From NCBI GenBank assembly GCA_001662425.1, contig BDDC01000335.1:1-64000 (forward strand): a stretch of DNA of 64,000 nt. The letters run 5' to 3'. The position numbers and the translations under genes were made by a program. This document shows positions 11,555 to 22,993 of the stretch, piece by piece; position 1 is the first letter of the stretch; each line of letters opens with the position of its first letter. Source of the DNA: Chlamydomonas sphaeroides (taxonomy: Eukaryota; Chlorophyta; Chlorophyceae; Chlamydomonadales; Chlamydomonadaceae). The notes below the pieces were generated by a model, which worked only from the letters and a program-made list of their open reading frames with translations, did not search any database and was not told the DNA's origin.

Positions 11555-11821
11555 AGCGGCGAAAAGGAGCAACGGCGATTAAGAGTTTTCTGGCGGGGCA
11601 TTTATTGCAATGCCCGCCACGCCGTGTCACTCGCCCTTTACCCCACCTCTCCCTTTCACCCGCCCACAGCCCAGGCAGCAGAGTCTTCACAGCATCATCC
11701 GGATATCACGTTAGCGCACGCAATCAACGAGGAGATCACTCTGACCAGCAAGCACCAAGCACCAGCAGCAGTTCACGGCTCTCGCACACATCGTCAAGGC
11801 AAGAAGGTTCATAACTGAGAT

Positions 11822-14129
11822 TCACTCCGGCGTCATGGGGCCGCTGGGCGTCTTCACCGGGAACATAAGGCTCCTTTGCGTTGGCATCGGCGGCGCGCCA
11901 GCTCCGATGGGGCCCGACGGTGCCCGCAGCGGTGGCAGCGACCCCGGCCGCGGCGTCAGCGCAGCCCCCGGCACGCCGCCGCTCAACCCAACGCCCTCGC
12001 CTGTCCCCCCGGCTGTCCCCACGCCAGGGCCTGGCGAAGCACCGCCGCCCTGTAATCCCGCCGCGTGGCCGCCGAGGTGTCTCCCCGTGGGCGTGGCAAG
12101 CGCCGCATCGAAGCCCCCCCCAACAGGCCCTTGCCCCGGCCCCCCTCCGACCGCCGCCGCCGTGCCGTAGCCCGGCGACCAGGGCGGCGACGCGCCCCGC
12201 CCGCCGGGCGCAGCTGCCGCCAGCGCCAGAGAGCCCGGCCCGCGCCCCGCGCCGTGCTGCTGCGTCAGCGGCGTGAAGTCCGGCGAGCCACCCAGCCCGC
12301 TTGCGCCGCCGGTGCTGGGCGTGTGGCCGCACTCGGGCACGCAGCCCTGCGCCGAGATGGCGCTTCCGGGCGTCGTGCCGGCGGCCGCGCTGCCCGGCGT
12401 GCCAAACCCTAGCAGCGCGGCCTCGCGCAGCCCTGGCGTCGCGCCCTCCGCCACCGCCCGCGCCACCAGCTCCTGCACGCCGCCAGCGCCGACAGGCTTC
12501 TCCGGCACGCCCATCGCCAGGGCTTGCTTGCTCGCTAGCGAGCTCGAGCCGTGTGCTGCAGCGATGGAGCCTGCGCCGGCGCCTAAGGAGCCGGAGCCCG
12601 CGCCGGGACCGTCCAAGGCCGGCTTCATGGGCGGCGGCAACGAGCCTGACAATCCGCCGACGCCGATGGCGGCGGCCTTGCCTGACCCGGGCTTGCCGGC
12701 GCTGCTCGGCTGCCACTGCCCTGGGGGCCGCGTGGGCTTAGCGGCTCGGAGTGCGGCGCACGGGTTGAGCCCAACCTTGATTTTGGGCTTGGCGGAGGTG
12801 TCGACGACGCGGGCGGAGCGGCAGGCTTTGAGCCGGTTGGTGCCGGTGGGAGGGGGCGGCGCCGCCAGCTTGGCGTCGCGCTGGGAGATAATGTAGTCGT
12901 ACGTCGACATGCCTTTACTAATGAGCACGACGTGGAAGAAGAACAGCTCGCCGAGCATGATGACGGCGGCGAGCAGCAGAGCCATGTAGACCGCGAGCGC
13001 GGTCTGCCAGCCGGCGTAGACGACGCTCGCGCCGTACTTGTCGGCGACGAGCAGCTTCATCTCATCGCGCTCGCTGAAGCTGCGGATGAAGAGCCATAGG
13101 CCCCACGCGAACTGTAACACCAGCAGGGAATTGGTGGCGGAGATGAGCGCGAAAAAGTGCCAGTAGTTGCGGCCGCCGACGCAGTTGTTGAGCCACTTGC
13201 AGTGGTGGTCGAATCCCTCCACACAGCGGTCGCAGGCCCGGCAGTGCTTGCTGGTGCGGGCGACGCTGGCCTGCAGGCGCGGACGTGTCGAGGGGCGGGG
13301 TTGACGATGTGGGTGTGGCCCTGTGCACATGGGCTAACCGCGTGTTTGGGCTGCGTTTCAATTAAGGGGCTGACGGACAAAGGTCACGCCGCTAGGGAAG
13401 GGCGCTGGCGAGCGTTCGGCGGTCCGAGCGTATGAGATGGCGGGTGCCGTGGCCAGAAGGCCACCGCTGTAGACGGCCGCTGCAGGCCCACCTGGCAGAG
13501 GCCGCAGAAGAACTCGCCATCCGTCGCGCCCTTTAGCCCAGGGTCCGAGGGGTCAAGATAACTGCAGGGAGGGCCAGAAGCGTGCACGTGTTGAGTTGGG
13601 TCACTGGGCGGTGATAGGGGAAGCGTAGGGTGGGGAGCAGGCTGCAGCGACACCTCAACACACATACGATGCGGAGCAGGTTGGCGACGTAAGGGTCTGA
13701 GCGGGGGTAGGCAGAGGACTCGGCTTGCGCCGCCGGGGCTCGTCCGCGGTGGCTTCGGGCCGGGTTTGTCGCGTCAACAGCCGCGGCCCCAAGCTTCGTG
13801 CCGTGACCCCACGCCACCCCTGCCAAGCGTGCAAGACTTGCCTTGTGTAGAGGTCCAGGCATGTGATAGCGACAACGAGCACGGAGTAAATGGCAACTAG
13901 GAACCACTTGGCGCCAGCGCTCTCCACGAACGGCACATAGAAGGCATACACGCCTGAAACCAGCGCAAAGAAGACAATCCACGATGCCACCTGCCCCGAG
14001 AAGAGCCTTGTCAGGAAGACGCGACTCGCCATAAACCCAGCGAGCAGCCCAAACACGCACCTGGTGGGGGTCCAGGGGCAGCTGGAGGCCGTGTCGTCGC
14101 ATCCTTAGCTGCGTGCACTCTGAGGCCAA
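11822..14129 (-). CDS. DHHC-type protein S-palmitoyltransferase
   Basis: Four exons: 14129-14061, 13990-13842, 13561-13492, 13270-11822, giving 578 codons plus stop. The N-terminus (RRHGLQLPLDPHQ) matches the start of plant PATs. Two membrane segments follow (about residues 24-50 and 52-72), then LDPSDPGLKG, then the cysteine-rich domain KHCRACDRC with the catalytic D-H-H-C at about 117-120, then two more membrane spans (about 130-155 and 175-200). The short motif after TM4 reads STYDYI where many family members have TTxE. The enzyme would transfer palmitate from palmitoyl-CoA to cysteines of membrane-associated proteins, the DHHC cysteine forming the acyl intermediate. The last 300 residues are a Gly/Ala/Pro/Ser-rich cytosolic tail, long for the family. 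An apparent frameshift at 14060 is resolved by a 70-nt intron. The second intron has a GC donor (AAG/GCAAGT). Confidence 0.92.
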
Positions 14130-14790
14130 GTCATTTGTGCAGCGACTGGGGTCAAGCTACTTTCCCAACACACAAATCAGGCACAGCGATGCGTTTTGGT
14201 GCTGGTAGAATGTGCGAGCACTGGGAACAGCGTAGAAGAGGCGCTCAGTCTAAGTTCACGCGAGCGCGCAGGTCAACAACTGCATCTGCACTGGCTATAT
14301 AACGATAACGCTAGTTGTAAAAGCTGGGGTACAGCGGGCAGGATGAAGCATTGTGAACATACCTATGCAAGTTGGCACGCACGCCGGGACGCGTGCTAAC
14401 CCCAACTTTCCCCGGCGCTTCGGGCTCTCCGTCTCCGCCGGCACCGTTGCCCGTCCCCGCGCGACATTTGAACACGAGACGTCATGCACATCAACCTTTA
14501 CACAACTGTACCAAGGTTTCCGCGGCTCCAGCGCCAGAGATATTGCTTCGCGCACATGCAACGCCGCTGTCGGCTGTCCGATCCGCAAGCCCGCAACGCA
14601 TCGAGAAACACATCCATATTCAGCAATTCATTCCGCAGCACCACGACATAAAAATGGCACGCGCCGACAAAACCGGGCTCGCCGCCAACTGCTTGCGCTG
14701 GGATCACATATGTACGGTATATCCGCCACACGTCAAGCAGCGGCACACGCGGCCCTAGCGTGCTGGTCCGCGGTCTCCGCATCAAGATAT
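14130..14790. other. Intergenic region, 661 bp
   Basis: Holds the 3' flank of the Pro/Ala-rich protein gene (TGTAA at 14498-14502 on the minus strand) and the upstream region of the DHHC gene. No coding exon is supported. Confidence 0.6.
14498..14502 (-). terminator. TGTAA polyadenylation signal of the Pro/Ala-rich protein gene
   Basis: TTACA on the plus strand, TGTAA on the coding strand, about 290 nt past the stop at 14791. Confidence 0.5.
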
Positions 14791-15933
14791 TCAAGGAGCA
14801 GGCGTGGTGTCGCCCGCCAGCTTGTCCTCCGACGCGGGAGTCGACGGAGGAGCAGCCGCGGCGGCGTCGCCGCCGGAGGCTGCGGGCGCCGCTGGCGCCG
14901 CGGCGTCGCCGCTGCTGTTGCTGCCCAGGGCCGCAACGCCGATGGCCGCCACAGCAACGGCGGCGATCAGCAGAGCGTCTGCGGCCGCAGTGAGGCAGTG
15001 CGACAGGTGGTGTGAGGAAAGGCGTCAGAGTGCGCTAGGCGTGCCGCGTGCGGGATGCGGCGTGACTAGCTTCCTTGCCCTCCGAGTTCCCGGTTCTGCC
15101 CTATCCTGACAAACGCGGCTCGCCGCGAAGGCAGCAGCCAGGGGCTTCAGCCCAGCTGGCACGAGAAGGCTTACTCGAGTTGCCCTCGGCGGCGGGCTCG
15201 GCAGCAGCCACGGCTGCCGGGGCCGCGGCCGGCTCCGGCGCAGCTGGGGCGGGCGCCGGCTTGGGCGCCTCAACCACAGGCGCCGCCACGGGCACGGGCG
15301 CGGGGGCGGGCGCGGGCGCGGGGGGCGGCGGCGGCGGCGCCTCGACCACCGGCGCCGCGACCGGCGCTGGCGCCGGGGCCGGCGCGGGCGGCGGCGGCGG
15401 CGGCGCCTCAGGCTCCGGCGCTGCCACCGGCGCCGGGGCGGGCGCCGGCTTGCTCACGGCGGCGGCCGGCTTTGTCGCCTCCACGGTGGGCGCCGGGGCG
15501 ACACCGGCCTGGCGCTGGCGGATAAGCTCGAGGAGCTCAGCCTCGCGGCTGATGCTGCTGGAGTAGTCGCTCGCGATGGCAGGGCCGCACGCGGCCAGGC
15601 CCTGCAAAGGGAAGGGGAAGAGGTGCGGGCCGGAGAAGGCGGGAAAAGGTCGCATCAAGCCTGTGCACAGATCGGACAGCTGATCGGCATCTTGTACTGC
15701 TTACTCGCGGCATATGCAAAGCTACTCATACGCAACATCCAGTGGGCGCCAGCGTTACTGTGTCGCCGTAGCTCATTCCTCACCAGCGAGGCCAGGCCCG
15801 CGACAAAACCCGCCAGGGCTTGCGACTTGGTCCTGCCGGCATGCACCATCACGCATGGCCGGCGAGCGCTGCCGGCGAGCCGGGTGCCAGCGCATGGCAG
15901 GGCAGCGTTGCGAGTTCCGTGAGCGAGCTGCAT
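14791..15933 (-). CDS. Pro/Ala-rich, probably plastid-targeted membrane protein
   Basis: Three exons: 15933-15784, 15601-15175, 14978-14791, giving 254 codons plus stop. The first 35 residues are basic and Ala-rich without acidic residues, like a chloroplast transit peptide. A hydrophobic stretch follows (AGFVAGLASLGLAACGPAIA, split by intron 1) and could be a thylakoid-transfer or anchor segment. Then comes ISREAELLELIRQRQ, probably helical, and a Pro/Ala/Val linker of about 110 residues with an internal repeat (APVVEAPPPPPPAPAPAPAP occurs twice with small changes). Near the C-terminus a single membrane helix is formed by NALLIAAVAVAAIGVAAL, followed by a short Ala/Ser tail. I do not recognise the family. 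The gene is head to head with the UBE2S-like gene, 289 bp apart. Targeting is inferred from composition only. Confidence 0.7.
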
Positions 15934-16222
15934 TTCTGACGATTGCCCGAATGTAACGAAGACTTATTGGGTGTCTATGCGGCGCAGGGCCGGTCGGCGT
16001 TTCTCACTGAGCTGTTAGTCCCATGCAAGCGCCCAATGCCCACCCCAGCGCGGCACGGCCAGCACCGGTCGGGCCCAGTTAAGCAGCCTCGGTTCAACTT
16101 ACAATACCTTGCGCACACATTCATTCATACGCAGAGCGCTGGGCCAGCTTGAGAGCACAAGCCCTTGCGACGCGACTCCGGACCTTCCAATACCGAACTT
16201 CGTGCAACGCGCGATAGCAGCG
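15934..16222. promoter_or_regulatory. Divergent promoter region, 289 bp
   Basis: Lies between the start codons of the Pro/Ala-rich protein gene (minus) and the UBE2S-like gene (plus) and must hold both 5' UTRs and promoters. No clear TATA box is seen. Confidence 0.6.
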
Positions 16223-17729
16223 ATGGACCTGCCACCCGCTGTCATTAAGCGTGTGACACAGGAGTTGGCACGGCTCGTCACTGAACCACCAGAGGGCATC
16301 CGGGTGCAAATAAACGAGGTGCGGAAGCAGCTATAGTACGGAGCAGGCGCATCAGGGGCTGTCGACTCCCGGCGAACGTGCTGTCGGGTCAACGGCCGGC
16401 CAGCCTGGTCTTGACTGACCATCGTGTCGTCTTGACTTTGCTCGGGTGCTGGCTCCAGACCCGAAGGTCGATGAACCAGCAAAGTAGCTAGCAGGTCCTA
16501 GAGGTGATAAACAGCGGCCGGGTTGCACCCCTACCTGCCGTGACCTCGCAGCGACACCGGTCAGTACCCCAGCCCCGCACCCTCATCATTGTGCTGGTAC
16601 CCCCCTCCTGCCCCTCCCTGAGTGTAGGCCAATGTCGCAGACGTTCGTGTCGAGCTGGACGGACCACAGGGAACGCCCTTTGAGGGGGGCGTGTTCTCCA
16701 TGCGCCTTATGCTCCCGTCGGACTTCCCAGGGTCGCCCCCGAAGGGCGTCTTCCTCACAAAGGTGAGCGGGGCGCCAGGGCGCCCGACAAAGCGCACCCA
16801 CGCTTTGGTGGCTGGGGCAGCAACACACGGTGTGGAGGTGGTGCGGGGCTGCCTGCTGATCCCTTCCGTGCCCACACCTCAGGTCTTCCACCCCAACGTC
16901 TCCACGTCTGGAGACATCTGTGTCAACGTGCTGAAGCGGGACTGGACTAGCGAGACGACCATCCAACATGTGCTGATGGTGGTGAGTTGACCAGGGAGGC
17001 TGGGTAGGCAGCTCGTGGGTGTGGGGAAGAACCTACACAGCTGACGACACGATACGGGCTGCGTGATGCGCTGTGCCCTCGCTTGCGCTGCTGTGAGGTC
17101 ACTTGTGCACGACTGCATCTATTGCTGCTGGGCTGGAAGCCACACCGCGCCACGCTGCAGGCCCACGAGCCCCAACTCATGTTCCCCCGCAGATCCGCTG
17201 CCTGCTCATACAGCCCTTCCCCGACTCGGCCCTCAACGAGGAGGTGAGCACCCGGCGCCGATGCCGTTGCGACGTGCTGTCGCGCTGCCCCACGAACGAG
17301 CACCATGTGGCTGATGGTCGCACCGCTGTGCACCTTCCCCCGCTACCCCATGACGACCATCCCATGTGCACAGCGCCTGGGTAGAGATTGCTTGCCCGCA
17401 ACTCTCTCCGGCACCTGTGAGGCTCAGTGTGCTGTCCCTTTGCACCCCGCTGCCAGGCCGGGAAACTTCTGCTGGAGGACTACGAGGAGTACGACAAGCG
17501 GGCGCGCCTCATGACGTCCATCCACGCCATGGCCAAGCGGCCCACGCCTCTGACCACGTCGGGCGCCAATGCGGGCGGCACGAGCAGCTCGGACGGTAAG
17601 AAGGAGGCCAAGGAGGGCGGCGCGGAGACGTCCTCGCCCACGCTCAAAAAGGCCAAGTCGGAGGCCAAACCCGCGGCGGCGGGTGCCAGCAACATGGCCA
17701 AAGTCAAGAAGGGCCTAAAGCGGTTGTGA
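16223..17729 (+). CDS. UBE2S: UBE2S-type ubiquitin-conjugating enzyme E2
   Basis: Five exons: 16223-16318, 16628-16762, 16883-16981, 17193-17243, 17457-17729, giving 217 codons plus stop. The UBC fold covers about residues 1-150. The segments GPQGTPFEGGVFSM, HPNVSTSGDICVNVLKRDW and LNEEAGKLLLEDYEEY are close to animal and plant UBE2S; the active-site cysteine is about residue 90 in DICVNVLK. UBE2S works with the anaphase-promoting complex and builds Lys11-linked ubiquitin chains on cell-cycle substrates. The C-terminal 65 residues are Lys/Ala/Ser-rich and end in LKRL, close to the LRR ending through which human UBE2S docks on the APC/C. The ATG at 16223 is chosen because MDLPPAVIKRV aligns with the family start; an in-frame ATG exists at 16109. 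TGTAA at 18370 and AATAAA at 17877 are possible 3' signals. Confidence 0.93.
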
Positions 17730-18269
17730 GGCACGCACGTCGTGGCACGCTCGGGCATTCATGGCGACACCTGACATTGACGGTGCTGGGCCAGCTCGGA
17801 CGGCCTGCCGCAGTGCGATGGGCCGTCGTGGCTGAGGGTAGGGTCCCGTGGGGCTGCGCCTTGTGTCGGAACGGGTAATAAAATGCGGCCGTCTCGTGGC
17901 CCGCCGGCGGGGAGCTAGTGCTCGGGCCAGGTAGACCGCCGTGACTAGGGCGTGACAGGCATGGGCTGGACTGAGCGTGCATGGACTCGGCATTGAGTGT
18001 AGAGACCAATTGTGTGTGTCGGAGCGAGCCTGGGTGCGGGTAGGTATACCGGTAGCGGTGCGGGCCACGCACAGTGGCGCTGGGGCGGGGTGCGAGCTTG
18101 GGTGCCCTGGGGTAGGGGTAGCAAGTGTGCTGGGCGCGCCGACTGCGCAGGCACGTTGCCTGGCTGGGCAGGCCCTTGCCTGGCTCTTGGAGCTGAGGCC
18201 GACCGCATGGGGCTCTCGGGGCGCTAGACGGAGGAGCGTGGCATATGCTGGCGAGGCTTGGAGCGCCGC

Positions 18270-18274
18270 TTACA
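18270..18274 (-). terminator. TGTAA polyadenylation signal of the chlorophyllase-like gene
   Basis: TTACA on the plus strand, TGTAA on the coding strand, about 145 nt past the stop at 18419. Confidence 0.55.
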
Positions 18275-18369
18275 CTGCATGCGACACTCAATGCGGCCGG
18301 GGGCGACTCGTGCACTGTGCTCCGAGAGCACGAATGAAGCAACAAGAATGCGCATTCTTCCTGACGCTG

Positions 18370-18374
18370 TGTAA
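18370..18374 (+). terminator. Possible TGTAA polyadenylation signal of the UBE2S-like gene
   Basis: This is the only TGTAA I see between the stop at 17729 and the opposing gene. If used, the 3' UTR would be about 650 nt and would overlap the chlorophyllase transcript. Confidence 0.35.
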
Positions 18375-18418
18375 CGTGGACATGGTGCATGCCCCCATGC
18401 CCTCTGCATCGTCTCTCA

Positions 18419-20631
18419 TTACTCATCCGCCACCTGCAGCTTGGCGCGCAGGGGCGTCGCCTCCAGCCCCTCCTCTGCCCACCGCCGCAGCTCTGCAGGA
18501 CCCACAGCTGCACCCTGCGTGTCAACCGCCCCAGCTTCACCAGCCGGGGTCATACGCCGCTCTGACACGCCCGCTGCGAACGCCGCCGCCAGCCGAGCGG
18601 CCGTGGCCGCGACCTCCTCGTTGCGGATGCCCCGCCCCATGGCGCAGACGGCCTGGCCCAGCCGCTGCGATGGGTCCTGATCAGCGGACAGACAGGGCAG
18701 GCAGGAGCGGGGCTCAGACGCTCCATGCGCGCCCAGGCAACCCCACACGGCTCTCGGCAGCGCTGCTCCGCCACGGCCGGCCCACGCTGGTTGGGGAGCG
18801 CAATGCGAGGCGCCTACGCACGGCCTGACCGGCAATTTGGAGGAACGGTGGCGGCTGCGGCAGCTAGGCGGCATTGAGCCCGAGTCGCCGCTGGCCGCTG
18901 GTTCGGCGAGTGCATGGGCCGTTGGCAGTGGGGTGGCCTCCTGCCGCACCTGGAACTGGAGGTGGCCCGCATCCTCGAGAGACACCTGTGGGGGTGCGGG
19001 CGGGCGGGTCGTACCGGCATTAGGGTCACGGGCCGCTGGTGTGCCATCACCGACCCCCAGGCCCCGCGTCCAGGACGGCTAAATTGCGCCAGAGCTGCGA
19101 CGGACGGCACACGCCGCCAGCCAGCGCCACGGACCCCGGGCGCCCGGGCCCCACGGATTCGCGGACCACCCGACGCTGTCCTTGTTGGCGCGACGTCATG
19201 TGGGGCGCTGGGCTGCTCGCAAAAGCCCAACGCCGCCAGCCCTTACGCACCACCGCCCGCGGGCCCGGCGCCGAGTCGTAAAATGCCTTGTAGTTCTTGA
19301 CGCGGGGCACGCAGTCGCCGCCTCGGCCAGCCCCGACCACCAGCACCGGCAGCGTGCTGGGCAGCCGGCGCAGCACGGGCAGGGAGGTGGGGAAGGCCAC
19401 TGCGTCCTGCGTCTCAAAGGAGCCGTCTGCTGGGTCCAGCAGAAGCAGGCCAGCGGGCAGCGGCAGCGGTGCGGCCTGGCCGGTGGCGGCCCGCCGGCCG
19501 TCCTGCGGACTGTCCGCAGCTGGCGCAGGCGTGGGCGGGTGCTTGGCAACCGCCGCTGCCGCGGCGGCAGCCGCTAGAACGCTGATCTGCGGGCGATCGG
19601 ATAGCCCAACAGCGTCACGATAAGACGAGCCACGGGCCGAGCGAAGTGCTGCAAGGCAGGGCGGAGCGCTGCGATATTCTCGGTGCAGCACGTGGGCAAC
19701 GTGCCTTGCCGCCGCGCGAATGGCCGGCAAGGAAGACCGGCGGCGGAGCGCCCTCCGGACCCGCGAGGCGCGCCGCCGCGCTGCTCCACACCGCCAGCAG
19801 CAGCCGAGCGCTGTCTGGGTCGCTCAGCGGCGCCGTCAGCGTTTCTGACGGCTTGTCGTACGTCACGACGGTCAAGCCTACGCGAGGAGAGGCCGGCTCA
19901 GTACCAGGACGAGAGGACGGGACAAGACTGGCAGGCCGGCACAGGGGGTGTGCGGGTCCCGCCGCTGGCTGCCCGTAACGGGTACGGTATAATGCCCCGA
20001 GGCGCCGGCCAACATGCGACCGCCAGCGCCGGTCACGCACCAGCTGCTGCGATGGCGTTCAGAAGGTTTGTGTACGAGCTGGACGAGGCTAGGAAGCCCG
20101 GTGTGAAGACGACGCAGGGCGCTCCGGGCGAGCCTCGTATGGAGACGGGGAGGCGCAACTGTGGGGTGCACGGCACGCGGTCACCATTGCAGCGGCGATA
20201 CGTTATGGGTCAGCGCGGTTGTGGAAGGCGATCGGCGTATCAGCGTCTTCATGGTACAGGATGGTGCAGGCTGGGGGCGTCTGCGCCTGCCTGTGCGAGA
20301 GCTCGTGGGAAGGATACCCCAACCCCATACTCGCTCCTACCCCAGCCCTGCGCCTCGAGCCACTCACGCTACGTACATAGCTCGGCAGGTCCACTTCGAT
20401 TGCGAAGTGCTGTTCCAGTCGTGCGAGCGGAGTCGCTTGGCAGGGTTGTGCCATGCCGGGCGCCAACTGCACGAGCGGCAGCGACAACATGCTTATGCAT
20501 GCAGCGCGACGATCTATAGCGAGCGCTACAATGCCGAATCGCGGAAGTCGGCTTTGTGCATACGCCATGCCGATCGGCATGGCCGCAGCTGCGTGAGCTT
20601 GCGGCCGTGCGAAGCGTTGCTGTCTAAGCAT
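18419..20631 (-). CDS. Chlorophyllase-like alpha/beta hydrolase
   Basis: Six exons: 20631-20377, 20158-20041, 19877-19705, 19586-19251, 18985-18950, 18676-18419, giving 391 codons plus stop. The sequence follows the chlorophyllase pattern: FTPGFLASSSSYTNLLNAIA (oxyanion region), the nucleophile elbow GHSRGGK (Ser about 178), LLLLDPADGS (Asp about 233), VVGAGRGGDCVPRVKNYKAF, and DAGHLQF (His about 302). Chlorophyllases cut phytol from chlorophyll to give chlorophyllide; the triad looks intact. The N-terminal 60 residues are Ala/Arg-rich and could be a transit peptide, but the start is uncertain: the frame is open to an ATG at 20694. An Ala/Pro-rich loop of about 40 residues sits between the nucleophile and the Asp. 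Intron 3 is GC-AG (AAG/GCACGT). A TGTAA signal lies at 18270-18274. Substrate could differ from chlorophyll. Confidence 0.87.
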
Positions 20632-22993
20632 GGCTAAGTGCACAGTCGTGGCAACGTGTTCACAACTCTGACTGACCCACGCCCCATACCCCACGCCCCT
20701 GTGCTACACTCTTGCCCCCCATGGCAGGTAACTGCCAGCTCCATTCGTCGTGGCCTGAGCCATGACGTCAGGGGCCGGCCAAAGGTCGATGGCTGCTCAT
20801 TATTATTGCCGTCGCATTACAACCATGTGCAAGTCGGCGAAGCGCGAAGGGCCTGCAGCAGTCCTAGCACCGAGGCCGCAATCCATGCGTGACCGCGGCA
20901 CGTTGCGCCGTCGGCCATCCAGACCCGTGACCCAGACCGGTCCGGGGTCTTGGCATACCCCGGCGCGGCTATTATCCACACGCTCAACTAGGGCAACAAC
21001 CAGTACAACCCCAGGCGTCCACGCCTCGCATCGCCGCGAAGCATTCCCTGCGCCTACGGTGCGCGGCGCTGCGACAGAGCCACCCTCTCTCAGTGCCAGC
21101 CTACTGGAAGCACCTGCGTCCTCGGCAGCCGCATGCGATGCCAGCCGACGCGGCCCCAGCCTCTGGGCCGCCCACTTGAGACTGTGAGGATAACTCCCCA
21201 CGCGGTGTCCTCAGCATGCTGCCCACCGCTCTCAGGGCGCGTCCGTTTGCCTTGATGCCGCCATCCATGGGCTCTCGGCGTGTGCATGGCCGCGGCACGC
21301 GGCGGGTTGCAGGGGCGGTCGGGGGGTGCCAGGCGCACCCGTGTCTGGGTCTGCTGGGGCAGGGGCAGGGGACACGGGGCGGGTGTTCAGGCAGAGCACC
21401 CCGTGCGCAGCGGGGGCGTATCCGGATAAGCCTGTTCGCCCGGGCCCGGGCTAAGCTCCGATTCCAGAGAAGCAACCAGATGAAACCATGCCAGCCCTGG
21501 GCGGGCGTAACCCTGTTCATTCACGCTCCAACAAAAAGCCCTGGGCGACACGCTCGTGGACTCACTCGTACTAATCGGTCATAGCCCCTGGGCAAGGTCC
21601 CAGCCGGCATATCGCAGCTGTCCATCGCGCTGAGCGTGAGACGCTGCAGTCAAGGGAGGCAGCAATTCCAGACAGTCGAACAGGGAGCTTTAAGCGACAC
21701 AGCGGAGGGGGGGCCGGCAACGTGCCCCAACGTGGCGTGCCTTGCGCCACAGACCGCAGAGCCTCCAGAGGCCCCCTTCCGCACCCCGCGTCTCACCAGA
21801 CCACCTACCTCATCTCCGAGACATCATCGCCAGATAATGCGCTTCCCGCGCGCACGTGTCGCCAAGGGAAGCGAGTTCCAGGTCCGGTTGCGGGACGTGG
21901 ACGTGCTCAACAGCTGTCTGAGACTTCGTCGTAAATACTGCGGGGCGCTCCTGGGTTGGCCGCGCACTTGCAATTGCAACTTGTCTCGGGAACGATGTTG
22001 CGACAGAACTCGCTGAGGTTGCAGGAAGCCGCACGATATCCGGCCAAATGCTGCCAACGATCTTCACGCCGGCCGCTAGGCCCTTGGCACAGGAACAAGT
22101 GGAGATAGGGTTCAGCGACACTCCAGCGAGCACAGTGCTGACGACCTTGTCCATGCTGAGGCTTCGGTGATTGTATTCTATTGTCTATGGCTGTTTGGGT
22201 GCGGATGGCAAGGATGCACGTGCCAGAGCCCAAACCAGCCCAACCCGCCAAACCCGTCAACCCCCCTGCAAATTGGTCGACGCACGCCAACAGAGAGTTT
22301 TGCAATCATTATGCAGGGCATACGTCATGCACGCCTGCATCGCCTGCCATCGCCAGCTATCGCGAGATATCCCACAGAAGTCCGATAGGATGCATACGGG
22401 GCGCCAAATGCCGGGGCCCCACCGCACACCCACTGCGGCACACCTCACAAAGAAGAGCTGCAGACACATACGCGAGGCACCTAGCCACGGGGGTGCACAG
22501 CCGCCGCTCTGCGCGCTCGGGGCCCAGCCAGACAAGCCCAGCCCCTGCGCACGCTCGCGATTCGGCTGCGCCCCCGCCTCCGCCCTGTGGCTGGCACTGC
22601 AGCCCAGCGCCTGCTGTGCCACAGACGCACGCAAGCACCGCTGCCCGTGCCCTACCCGCCTGCGAACCAAACCAAATCGAACTCGGACGGCACCCACAGA
22701 GACCAGACCCGACCAACAACCTGCCCGCGCCGCCGGACGCCGCCCAGCTCCGCTGCCGTGCCACGCCCGGCGGCCGGGCCAGCCGCGGCAATCGTGCCGC
22801 CGCCCTCCACTACCGTATGTGCCGCGCGCGCGGCTCGCCTCCTGCCAGCCCTCCCATCCCACCCCCGTCCACCACCCCGTCGGCGCATCGCCAGCTCCTG
22901 CCCTCCCAGTCCAGTGCAGTCCAGTCCAGCCCCTGCCTCCGCCGCTCCCCGCCCGTCCAAGCGTTCCCCCGCCTCCCTGCTGCCCCGGCGGCC
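20632..22993. other. Intergenic region, 2.4 kb, no gene supported
   Basis: Contains the upstream region of the chlorophyllase-like gene and the 3' flank of the ARID4-like gene. Short open frames on both strands show no family similarity, no consistent splice structure and no conserved motif. A minus-strand frame at 21810-22154 is the least noise-like but is unsupported. Confidence 0.5.

Larger units (their letters stand above)
17730..18418. other. Convergent 3' flanks of the UBE2S-like and chlorophyllase-like genes
   Basis: AATAAA at 17877-17882 and TGTAA at 18370-18374 on the plus strand, and TGTAA at 18270-18274 on the minus strand, are possible 3' processing signals. No gene is supported between the two stops. 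Confidence 0.55.

Noticed and set aside
13991..14060. Apparent frameshift at the start of the DHHC gene
   Set aside because: A 70-nt GT-AG intron restores the frame and gives a plant-like N-terminus (LDPHQ joined to VASWIVFF).
16109..16222. Upstream in-frame ATG for the UBE2S-like gene
   Set aside because: The added 38 residues have no counterpart in the family; the ATG at 16223 aligns with the usual start.
21810..22154. Minus-strand open frame of 114 codons in the intergenic region
   Set aside because: Hydrophobic start but no family similarity, no splice context and other frames of similar length overlap it.
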